Shown: positions 24,071-32,600 of the stretch, one piece after another | Layout of the letters: the number at the start of each line of letters is the position of its first letter | Position numbering within the stretch: position 1 is the stretch's first letter | Source: CAZLAJ01 sp964644605 | GTDB lineage: Bacteria > Patescibacteriota > Microgenomatia > UBA1406 > GWC2-37-13 | Assembly: GCA_964644605.1 (NCBI GenBank) | Contig: CAZXWS010000070.1 | Coordinates: 1 to 34,822, forward strand | Direction: 5' to 3' | Length of the DNA: 34,822 nucleotides | Program-made: the position numbers and the translations under genes | Notes under the pieces: generated by a model | The model's input: only the letters and a program-made list of their open reading frames with translations | Database searches by the model: none | What the model was told of the DNA's origin: nothing

Positions 24071-24601
24071 GTGAGACTGATTTTATTCGAAAATAAGTAT
24101 CGTATTTCTTCAACTAGATTATCTGCATGGGATTACAGAGAAGCAGGATATTATTTCATAACGATATGCGTTGAAGGAAGATATGAATGTCTTTCTCGCA
24201 TTGTTAATAGAAGAATTATTCTATTACCTGCGGGGGAAATTGTGAAGAAAGAATGGATGCGTACACCAATCTTGCGAAAGAATATATTACTTGACTACTA
24301 TACAATCATGCCAAATCATTTTCACGGAATTATTATAATCACCGATAATTCTTATACAGAGACGTCCCACCGGGACGTCTCTACGTTATTACCCAATTCC
24401 ATTGGTTCAATTATTGGACAATTTAAATCAATAACGACAAAACAAATTCGTAAAAATTATTTACACACATTTTCCTGGCAAACACGATATTATGACCACA
24501 TTATTCGTTCTGAAAAATCATTATTCGCGATACGTGAATATATACAATACAATCATCTAAAATGGGAGATTGACGTAGAAAATCCCGCCTACAATACGTA
24601 G
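24071..24601 (+). CDS. REP-associated tyrosine transposase (RAYT, Y1/IS200-like)
   Basis: 176 aa. HUH motif H83-F-H85 in 'YTIMPNHFHGIIII'. The likely catalytic Tyr is Y157 in 'AIREYIQYNHLKW', after the family block 'FSWQTRYYDHIIRSEKSL'. N-terminal 'ISSTRLSAWDYREAGYYFIT' is typical of the group. RAYTs nick single-stranded REP hairpins. This one is surrounded by them: 23987-24009 upstream, 24358-24382 inside the reading frame (encoding about residues 96-104), and 24598-24652 downstream, where the TAG stop is part of the REP. The start is a GTG (24071); no better ATG is available. All catalytic residues are intact, so it may be active. Confidence 0.88.
   Translation: MRLILFENKYRISSTRLSAWDYREAGYYFITICVEGRYECLSRIVNRRIILLPAGEIVKKEWMRTPILRKNILLDYYTIMPNHFHGIIIITDNSYTETSHRDVSTLLPNSIGSIIGQFKSITTKQIRKNYLHTFSWQTRYYDHIIRSEKSLFAIREYIQYNHLKWEIDVENPAYNT
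24358..24382. repeat. REP hairpin inside the transposase gene
   Basis: AGAGACGTCCC-ACC-GGGACGTCTCT, a perfect 11-bp stem, in frame within the coding sequence in the loop after the HUH motif. Confidence 0.85.
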
Positions 24602-24652
24602 AGACGCCCCGGTGGGGCGTCTCAGTACAAAATTTTCGGCGGGCGTCTCTAC
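24598..24652. repeat. REP pair at the transposase/rho junction
   Basis: GAGACGCCCC-GGT-GGGGCGTCTC (24601-24623), preceded by the GTA that supplies the transposase stop, then a half element GGGCGTCTCTAC (24641-24652). It also lies just beyond the rho stop on the other strand and may end both transcripts. Confidence 0.8.
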
Positions 24653-24671
24653 AAAATAATGTTCAACCAAT

Positions 24672-25997
24672 TTATTTCGCACCTGCATTCAAAGACTCCA
24701 AGAAATCTTTATTACTCTTTGTCTTTGTTAGCTTCTCAATCATCGCTGTCAGCTGCTCCTCAGGATTCAAAAGACCTAACATTCTTCGCAATGTCGTGAT
24801 CTTTTTCATTGTCTCTTCATTAAACAACAACTCTTCATGGCGTGTGCCTGATTTTGCAATATCAATAGCTGGATATATACGACGCTCGGCGAACTTTCTG
24901 TCCAGATGAACTTCCATGTTGCCCGTGCCTTTAAATTCTTCATATATCAAGTCATCCATGCGTGACTCAGTACCGACCAGCGCAGTGCCGATGATGGTGA
25001 GACTACCACCTTCTTCACAGTTTCGTGCAGCACCTAAGAATTTTTTAGCAGGGAACAATGCTTGCGGATCAAATCCACCCGACATAGTGCGTCCTGTATT
25101 TTGTACAGATAAATTGAATGCCCGTGCAAGACGAGTGATTGAGTCAAGTAAAATGATAACATCTTTACCGACTTCAACCAGTCTTCGGGCACGATCCAAA
25201 GCCAAATTCGCCACTCTCACTTGCTGGCGAGGTGACTCATCAAAGTTTGAAGCAGCCACTTCACCTTTGACAAAGCGTTTAAGTTCAGTGACTTCTTCCG
25301 GTCGTTCACCGATAAGTATAGCCATGAGGTGAGCCTCAGGATAATTTGCTGTTATTCCTTCAGCTATTTGTTTTAAAAATGTTGTTTTTCCAGCTTTTGG
25401 TTGAGATACGATCAAACCTCTCTGACCAAAACCAATTGGCGCAATGAGATCAATAATACGAGTAGAGAGAACATCTTGTTTTGTCTCAACTGTAATCTGT
25501 TTATTTGGATGCAGGGAAGTGAGCGCATCAAACTGTTTTCGCTGCGCACTCTGCGTTTCGGAAAGTTCCTGACCATTGATTTTTTTAATAAGCAAAAGAC
25601 TGTGAAATCGTTCACCTTCTTTTGGTGGACGGGCTAAACCTTCCACTTCATCACCTTTTCGCAGCCAGAAACGGCGGATTTGTGATGTGGAAACATAAAT
25701 ATCACTGTTTGGGTTGATAGCATAATCCTGGCGCAAGAAACCGTAGCCACCAAATGTAATATCAAGAACACCTTTTGCCGGGTAACTCATTTTGAGGTCT
25801 TCTTTCAGACGCTCTTCAACAGGAGCATCGCCTTGTTGGGGAGGAATATATGAATCTTCCATTGCCATATCATCAGAGGATACAGGCATAATGGGTTTTG
25901 CCTCAAACGGTTCTAATACGGAAGATACATTGACCGCTGTATCGGCGGTTGGAGAAGCTGCCTTTTCTTCTGAGGAAGCTTTTTTTGCAGTTGCCAT
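24672..25997 (-). CDS. rho: Transcription termination factor Rho
   Basis: 441 aa. A low-complexity Ala/Ser/Glu N-terminal extension (1-70) replaces the usual N-terminal helical domain. The RNA-binding cold-shock fold follows (about 73-140: GVLDITFGGYGFLR, then DIYVSTSQIRRFWLRKGD). The ATPase core has Walker A 'QPKAGKTT' (199-206), Walker B 'VIILLDSITRLARA' (280-293), the Q-loop region 'GRTMSGGFDPQALFPAKKFL', and 'EFKGTGNMEVHLDRK'. It is a hexameric RNA-dependent ATPase that ends transcription. An unusually long upstream region (25998-26299) contains a promoter and a structured RNA. No Shine-Dalgarno sequence stands before the ATG at 25997. Confidence 0.96.
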   Translation of the reverse strand: MATAKKASSEEKAASPTADTAVNVSSVLEPFEAKPIMPVSSDDMAMEDSYIPPQQGDAPVEERLKEDLKMSYPAKGVLDITFGGYGFLRQDYAINPNSDIYVSTSQIRRFWLRKGDEVEGLARPPKEGERFHSLLLIKKINGQELSETQSAQRKQFDALTSLHPNKQITVETKQDVLSTRIIDLIAPIGFGQRGLIVSQPKAGKTTFLKQIAEGITANYPEAHLMAILIGERPEEVTELKRFVKGEVAASNFDESPRQQVRVANLALDRARRLVEVGKDVIILLDSITRLARAFNLSVQNTGRTMSGGFDPQALFPAKKFLGAARNCEEGGSLTIIGTALVGTESRMDDLIYEEFKGTGNMEVHLDRKFAERRIYPAIDIAKSGTRHEELLFNEETMKKITTLRRMLGLLNPEEQLTAMIEKLTKTKSNKDFLESLNAGAK

Positions 25998-26081
25998 AAA
26001 ATATATGAATTAATAAAAGAATTAATGACGAAAAAAAACTATTTGATCTCAAATAAACGGGAGTAAAGAGTAAATAGAAAT

Positions 26082-26264
26082 AAAAAAGTACCTCCAAGAT
26101 AGGTTAGATTTGTTCCTTTTTCCGTTAAGAAAAAGGGGTGGGCGTGTCTGTTCCGAAAGCTCGAAACCGAACTCCGCTTTATTTTCCCCGAGTATTCGGG
26201 AAATTACCCTAGGCTGTGAATCATGTACAGAAAAAGTTCACAATTGTTTCCTATCAGGAGGATA
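26082..26264 (-). ncRNA. Structured rho leader or independent small RNA
   Basis: About 180 nt on the minus strand, beginning at the predicted start below the promoter at 26270-26299 and ending at a U6 run (26087-26082). The ends pair: CCUCC (26261-26257) with GGAGG (26095-26091), then GAUAGG (26255-26250) with CCUAUC (26103-26098). Between them lie at least three local hairpins: UGUGAA/UUCACA, UUUCCCGA/UCGGGGAAA and CCUUUUUC/GAAAAAGG. This multibranch shape does not match any riboswitch I know. The closing stem plus U run could act as a terminator, making it an attenuator for rho or a free small RNA. GGAGG is also a possible ribosome site, but no ATG follows. Confidence 0.5.
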
Positions 26265-26269
26265 GGCTT

Positions 26270-26299
26270 AGTATACTAGACAAAACATGGGTTTGTCAA
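26270..26299 (-). promoter_or_regulatory. Strong promoter upstream of rho
   Basis: TTGACA (26299-26294), 18-nt spacer, TATACT (26275-26270). The rho ATG is about 266 nt below the predicted start, a striking exception in a window where most predicted leaders are near zero. Confidence 0.65.
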
Positions 26300-26333
26300 A
26301 CGGAAAAAAGTGTCTACTGCGCACTGTTTTGCA

Positions 26334-29300
26334 CTAATTCTGCTTAATTTTATATCCAAGAAATGTTATAAGCTTTGATACTTTCATAGCACAACCACCT
26401 GTTTTTGTCTTTACACACCACTTATCAATACCTAAACGAAAGTCCTGGACAGTGATCACATTATCATTATTTAAATCATATTGTTTCCCCTCCGCAGCAG
26501 CCGCATCCGCAAGGAAACCAGGAGTCGCATTATCTATATATACATCTTTATATATAAAGGTTGCGGAACCACTCCCATGCACAGAACAGAATGTACGCGT
26601 ATCATTTGCAGTAACCTGAGTATTAGTAGCAACGCTATCGGTTGGAGTACAGTCTTTAGTAAATGTCGGCTGTTGTGTAAGTCGTACGAAACTACCATCG
26701 TCGGTTTTTGCCCAAATATCAAACTTTACCGAATACTCAATACTACCCGCATCTTTCAAAAACTGATATGCGATAAAGCCGCCGTTATCTGGCATTGGTT
26801 TCACAAGAGCATCGCCATCAGGAGCCCATGCGTCTGTACTTTGTGATCTACTCATTAAAATAATTCGCATCTGAACATTTGACGGATCAATATCTGTTGG
26901 ATAATGATAATCAATATAGCCACTTATCAAGCGTTTATCTGCAGCGGGGGTTGGTGGCGCAGGCGGTGGAGTAACCACCGCAAACGTATAATCCTGTGTT
27001 TCATCGGCTGCGTTTAAATTTAATGTTCGAATACAGACATATTTTCGCCATAAATACAGTGGACATTTGACTGCAGTCAATACCGCGTTTGTAATAGAAG
27101 TTGCATCACACTGTCCATTGGCACAGTTGTTCGGCGCAAATTTAATAGCTGTCTTTGTGCCCAGAGATAACCCGTCAAATGAAAATGTATTATTTGTACT
27201 GGTAATTACTTTCGGATTTAAACCGCAGTCAGTCACATCAGTGCCACTAGCATTTACCGTACATAATTCTATTTTAAAACTTTTATCTGAAGGTATACCA
27301 GTTACTGTTCCAGATAATTTCTTTTTTAAGGCTGTTGCCGTATTACTTACTGTAAGCGGTCGCCAAGCGCTCCAGTTTGAAAAAGCAGTATCTGATCCTG
27401 TTCCCACATGGCTGCTGTTATTATCATGCGCTTTAACTCTCCATAAATAATGCTGCGGTTGAGCACCGGGCTCGGGTAATGGGGCATAGAGTCTAAACTG
27501 TGCCGGTACATTTTGTACATAATAATTTGGGGGTGTTTGAGCAGTATGATTTGCAGAAGTAAATATCCACCCTTCTGTATGTTCATCCTGATTCGCATTT
27601 ACACAATTTGCAGTATCCGCTTGTCCTACCGTAGATGACTCTTTACATAGCTGAAGATAGTAGCGAACCATGTCACCCTCATCGTCCTGAGTTACCATTG
27701 TAAAGAGTGGATTTAAAGTCTCTATGGAAGCGTTAGGTGCTGGTTCGCTAAGTGTCGGAATATGAGGATTTTGGTTTCCGCCCGTTTTAAATGCCTTTAC
27801 ACCGCTCCAATTGCTTGCGGCTCCCCAATTATCTGTAGCTTTTACTTGCCAATAATATGTCGATCCGTACGTAAAAGGTGTTGTTGAGGAGATCTGAAAC
27901 TTTGCTTGTGTCCCGCTTCTATATGCTTGATTGGTCTGGGCATCCATACCGCTCCATGTTCCTTGCCACGCACCAGTTGTATTTGAGGGTGAACTGAGAG
28001 TTTGTTTTATTTCAGTACAACTGGACCCATCCATCGATGTTGTAGTACATATTTTAATTGTATAGAGTATATAATCTGAAGAATTGGAGTCTGTCGATTG
28101 AAAATTCAGTTCAGGAGTTCGAGAATTTATCTGTGGTATATCTATCGTGTTCGTACTTGAGGAATAATCAATACCTGGCGATAGAGATGTTGGCACTACC
28201 GGTGCCTGATTATTTGAAGGAACACTGTTATCAATAGTAAATGAACGTACATCTGTAGTAGTAAAATCCGTTACATCACCCGACACTGCTTGCCCGTCAG
28301 AAGAAGCTGCTTTCCAAAAATATTTTTTTCCGTCAGGCAGGTCAGAAACCGTTAATGTTACTTCCGTATTCTTAGCATACTTTTCCGAAGATAATGGTGG
28401 TGTCCATGTTCCAACTGATGGTGAGGTTGTCTGATCATACAGATTACAATTAGATGCTGTGGCTGCAGTATCACCTTGACACAAGCGTACTTTAAATCCT
28501 ACGATTTTATCACTCGCATCCTGGTCATCTCCCTTCATTTTCAGAAGCACGGTACTACCCGCAACAGCTCCAGAATTAGGCGCGACAAGTACTACTGTCG
28601 GTGGATGATTGGCAGATGCAGCAGTGGTGGGCGATGGAGTTGGCGTCACTGTTGCTACTGCTCCAGTACAGTACCCTCTGCCTTTACTATCAGTAATACA
28701 TACCCGCGATGATGGATCATCACTTTCCGAACATGGTTTTGTTATTGAAGTTCGGCCGAAGGCTCCACAATAATACTCAGTTATAGTATCGCCGATACTG
28801 CTTACTGCTTGATGGCATGTATCTTTTTCTATCAGATTGCCAACTCCCCACACCACTTGTCCTGGAACATTTAAATCACGCGCTGTATATCCTTTTGATC
28901 CCTGCGACTCTACTGTATCTGAATTCAATAAGTACTCAGTGTTTACGCAAGCAGATTGAGGACCGAGTGTTGGTGTTGGAGTTCCTTGGGGAGATGTATT
29001 TCCTGTGGGAGCCATACTTGGAGTGATTGTGCATGCTGTTGCATCCTTTACTAGCACACGACTATTAAAATCAAATCGTTCCTGCTTTGCCCACATGAAT
29101 ACTTTTAAATTAATACCTGAGCATAATATTGTATTGTCAACAGAGCTCAGCGGGACACGAATAACTGTACTAGTGCTATCGGTAGAGGTTCCATATGTAT
29201 GACAGAGCGAAATATAATCATCTGTATTTTCGTTTATAGATCTATTCAAAATTATTGGAAACACCGGACTTCCATTTACCTGATCTCCTGTTACATAAAT

Positions 29301-29558
29301 CTTTGCTGAAAGTTGACTCCCCACAAACTGTGCCGGAGCGCACAATTTCACTGCCAGATTTGTATGGTCTGTTTTTGCTTCAGTGACTTGAACATCTGCA
29401 ATATACGGACTATTATACTGCTGCGCTTTTGTTGTAGTAATGTTTTTGTTTGAACCAGCTGTTATATATCCGAGTGCAAGACCGAATAAAGAAACACCTG
29501 TGGCAAGCATAAGCAGCAATGTCATCATTTCACCTTTTTTGTATTTTTGTAGAATCAT
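26334..29558 (-). CDS. Large surface protein: TM anchor, FN3-like domains, dockerin-like EF-hand
   Basis: 1074 aa from the ATG at 29558 (a TTG 66 nt upstream is rejected). N-terminus MILQKYKKGEMM plus one hydrophobic helix (13-34) resembles the anchors of the two divergent genes at 29684 and 33179. Then come a beta-rich region, Pro/Thr linkers (TPTPTLGP, TPTPSPTT) around a Cys-rich segment, and three FN3/Ig-like domains at about 317-443, 449-593 and 597-740 (each ending YFWKA.., YYWQVKATDNW, YLWRVKAHDN). Two more beta domains follow (about 747-850, 873-1000). Near the C-terminus a single EF-hand loop of dockerin type, 'DLNNDNVITVQD', has D, N, D and D at the calcium positions. Probably displayed outside the cell for binding. 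Confidence 0.82.
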   Translation of the reverse strand: MILQKYKKGEMMTLLLMLATGVSLFGLALGYITAGSNKNITTTKAQQYNSPYIADVQVTEAKTDHTNLAVKLCAPAQFVGSQLSAKIYVTGDQVNGSPVFPIILNRSINENTDDYISLCHTYGTSTDSTSTVIRVPLSSVDNTILCSGINLKVFMWAKQERFDFNSRVLVKDATACTITPSMAPTGNTSPQGTPTPTLGPQSACVNTEYLLNSDTVESQGSKGYTARDLNVPGQVVWGVGNLIEKDTCHQAVSSIGDTITEYYCGAFGRTSITKPCSESDDPSSRVCITDSKGRGYCTGAVATVTPTPSPTTAASANHPPTVVLVAPNSGAVAGSTVLLKMKGDDQDASDKIVGFKVRLCQGDTAATASNCNLYDQTTSPSVGTWTPPLSSEKYAKNTEVTLTVSDLPDGKKYFWKAASSDGQAVSGDVTDFTTTDVRSFTIDNSVPSNNQAPVVPTSLSPGIDYSSSTNTIDIPQINSRTPELNFQSTDSNSSDYILYTIKICTTTSMDGSSCTEIKQTLSSPSNTTGAWQGTWSGMDAQTNQAYRSGTQAKFQISSTTPFTYGSTYYWQVKATDNWGAASNWSGVKAFKTGGNQNPHIPTLSEPAPNASIETLNPLFTMVTQDDEGDMVRYYLQLCKESSTVGQADTANCVNANQDEHTEGWIFTSANHTAQTPPNYYVQNVPAQFRLYAPLPEPGAQPQHYLWRVKAHDNNSSHVGTGSDTAFSNWSAWRPLTVSNTATALKKKLSGTVTGIPSDKSFKIELCTVNASGTDVTDCGLNPKVITSTNNTFSFDGLSLGTKTAIKFAPNNCANGQCDATSITNAVLTAVKCPLYLWRKYVCIRTLNLNAADETQDYTFAVVTPPPAPPTPAADKRLISGYIDYHYPTDIDPSNVQMRIILMSRSQSTDAWAPDGDALVKPMPDNGGFIAYQFLKDAGSIEYSVKFDIWAKTDDGSFVRLTQQPTFTKDCTPTDSVATNTQVTANDTRTFCSVHGSGSATFIYKDVYIDNATPGFLADAAAAEGKQYDLNNDNVITVQDFRLGIDKWCVKTKTGGCAMKVSKLITFLGYKIKQN

Positions 29559-29646
29559 ATTTATACTCGATCTAACTATAACAATTATTAAGATAATATA
29601 TATTTTGTAGCAGCACAAGTGCAACTAAGATTATTGATGTTTACGC

Positions 29647-29676
29647 TTGACAAAGCCTCAACTCATCCTCTACATT
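29647..29676 (+). promoter_or_regulatory. Promoter of the GH26-type surface protein
   Basis: TTGACA (29647-29652), 18-nt spacer, TACATT (29671-29676), 7 nt to the ATG at 29684: leaderless. CGCTTGACAAAGCCT is identical to the promoter at 33142. Confidence 0.65.
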
Positions 29677-29683
29677 AATAATA

Positions 29684-32600
29684 ATGTGTAACACATGGGG
29701 TGGTTGTATTCGTGACTTTAAAAAAGCTGAAATCGCTACTACTATTCTCGTTCTCTCATTAGTCGCCATGGGCATCGGAAGCATTTTAGGGCTTCGTAAT
29801 ATAAATATATTAAAAGGTAGTGCCCAAAATTCCTCAAAGTCTATAACGAATCAAAAAAATACTTTTCATTCAACTGACTGTCCTGAGGGTAAAATCGATA
29901 TAAATGGCTCATGTAATGACGCATGTTGTTCGAACAATGATGAATGTTCCAATGGCCAAAGTTGCAGTATTTCAAATGGCTACTGCCATTCAGGCACTTC
30001 ATGCGACCCTAATTCTTCTGGTTCTCAACAACCACCCGCTAATCCAGGAAATTCTTGTCCTAATGGTAAAGTAGATATAAATGGAGCATGTAATGAAGCA
30101 TGCTGCTCGAATAATAACGAGTGTTCTAATGGGCAAAGCTGTACAGTGTCAAATGGCTACTGCCATTCAGGCACTTCATGCGACCCTAATTCGTCTCGAT
30201 CACAACAACCACAACCTACATCACCTCCACAAAGTTCTTGTCCTGATGGGAAAAAAGATATTAATGGTGCGTGTAACCCTGCGTGTTGCTCCAGTGGAAA
30301 TGAATGTCCAAGTAATCAACAATGCTCAACTTCAAACGGCTATTGTAGATCAGGGACTTCCTGTAGCGTTGGATCATCTCAACCACAACCTACATCACCT
30401 CCACAAAATTCTTGTCCTAATGGTAAAGTAGATATAAATGGAGCATGTAATGAAGCATGCTGCTCGAATAATAACGAATGCTCAAATGGCCAAAGCTGCA
30501 CCGTATCAAATGGCTACTGTCGTTCAGGACACTCCTGTGATGCTAATTCCTCTGGCACACATCCTCAAACTCCACCTCCATCCGATACTGCTACATTTAT
30601 AAATGTTATTGTTGCCAATGACATTCCTGAAGAAGGTAATTATCCATACAAATTACGAAAACTCGGAGTAGCTCTTTATAAAGATGGTCAATTTGTACAA
30701 GACTACCTTTCAGCTTACGGAGATATTAATGGATATGTAGCTACTATTCGACTTGATAGCCCTAACAGTTTATATTCGATTGAACCTCGTGTTAAAGCAT
30801 ACAGTGGACAAGGTGGTGATGATGAGAACCATTTAGTAGACTCTCCTGATACATTAAATCACGGTGTTGAGTGTAAAAAACAAGATGGAAGGGATGTTAG
30901 CTGGGATAAATTTCACTGTCAATTTAAGGGGGGAAACTCAGGAAGTGTAAAATATTCGATTCTACCTAAAACCCAATCTCAACCAACAACTAATCCAGGA
31001 AATAGTTGTCCCGATGGGAAAAAAGATATAAATGGGGCATGTAATAACGCGTGCTGTTCGAATAATAACGAGTGTTCTAATGGACAGAAATGCAGTACCT
31101 CTAATGGTTATTGTCGATCAGGAACTTCATGTTCTGAGAGCTCGTCTCAACCACAACCCACATCACCTCCACAAAGTACCTGTCCCGATGGGAAAAAAGA
31201 TGCGAGCGGAGGTTGTAATGAGGCATGTTGCTCAGTTGATAGTGAATGTCCTACTGGACAAAGCTGTAGTACCTTAAATGGTTACTGTAAATCAGGAAAA
31301 TCGTGTGCGATAAATCAAAATCCAAAACAACCAACAGGAATGCCCACTCAATCAACTCAACCTACTACATCTACAGAACAACCTGCAATGATTGCTTCTA
31401 CCATCCATATTACTAACCCCAATCATATTACAAATGATAGCGATCGCATCACAGTAACTTATAATGATGTTCTAAATAAAAATGACAATAGAATACCCCC
31501 TGGATATACATATGTGCATAGTGATTTTACTGATGGAAGAGAAATTACATTTGGGATAGATTCAAATACAACTTCTAATATCCCTATATTAGTAGGACAT
31601 ACATACGAATTACAAGCATATACTCAAACACGTTCAGGTGCTATTCACTCACCCGTCATAAGTGAAACAGTAACTAGTAATAATACAACGTTTTCTCCCT
31701 TAACACTAAATCTTAGTAGTGTACCGGCGCCAACATCACAACAAAATCCCCCTACTGAACCTACTGTTCCTTCATCGCCCACCAGTACCATAGCACCTAT
31801 TCCGACAAGTGCACCTCCTCCTCAAACACCTTCTGATCCTGCTACAGCTGACCAAGTGTACCAACAGATCTCTAACAAAATTATTTTCGGTGCTAACCCT
31901 TACTATAACAAAATTAATAATTTCAACGAAAGACCGCAAGATGCTAGTGATCTTGAATGGCGACAGATGACTGATGTTGCGAATGGAATAAAAGTCACTG
32001 ATGGTTTACAGGAGTTAGTAAATAAAGCTGCTCTTGTAGACTTCTTTATTGATCCATATAATTTCCAAATTACTTCGACAATGAGAGAAGTGGAAAGTCA
32101 AGGTAAGTTAGTTATGCTCACAATAGGTTTTGATCCGAATTTTAATGATGTAACAAAGATAGATCAAAATACCTCTTCCATGAGAGAACTTGCGAGACGA
32201 ATTAAAGGATTGAAACACCCCGTCTTGCGTCCATTTACTGAAATGAATGGTTCATGGTATCAGTATTATCCTGAAGGTTACTCTAATGACCAAATAAGAA
32301 CATCATTTTTAAATGCAGCACGGAAATTTAGCGAAATAATGCATCAAGAAGCACCTAATGCTATATTTCTTTTTAATCCTAATAGTGGTCAAAAAGATAT
32401 TCACTTATTTTGGGAACCCAATATTTATGATGTCACATGCTTTGATAGTTATGTAAAAGGGAAAGATTTATATCCAATGAGCAATATGTTACAAGATGAT
32501 TTAAACAGGGCTCGTGATTTAGGATCGAGCAATATGGCTGGATGGTGTGAAACTGGAAGTGTTTTTTATAAAAGCGATTTAAACCCGCTTGGTGGCATAG

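Noticed and set aside
24916..25332. 138-aa plus-strand reading frame opposite rho
   Set aside because: Antisense shadow of the conserved Rho ATPase core; codon constraint is explained by rho.
25903..26097. A 64-codon leader peptide reading frame upstream of and overlapping rho
   Set aside because: It uses a TTG start, composition looks like out-of-frame rho sequence in its second half, and GGAGG lies inside its first codons.
26082..26264. 6S RNA
   Set aside because: Length and position of ends fit, but the interior forms several separate hairpins instead of one long rod with a central bubble.
26082..26264. T-box, SAM, lysine or cyclic-di-nucleotide riboswitch
   Set aside because: None of the core sequence motifs of these classes that I know is present.
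26305..26329. Terminator of the minus-strand surface protein (AGTG...CACTTTTTT)
   Set aside because: The stem is only four base pairs; too weak to call.
29559..29624. 22-residue N-terminal extension of the minus-strand surface protein
   Set aside because: It starts with TTG and would put a second hydrophobic stretch before the conserved K-K-G-E anchor.
29684..29800. True type IV prepilin signal in the surface-protein anchors (K-R-G-E before the helix)
   Set aside because: Glu is next to the Gly/Ala rather than at +5 and the FTLxE pattern is missing, so processing by prepilin peptidase is not supported.
29879..31306. Regular ~126-bp repeats could suggest a CRISPR or satellite array
   Set aside because: The repeats keep one open frame with conserved Cys positions and synonymous differences; spacing is uneven and one interval is 468 nt. 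They are protein modules.
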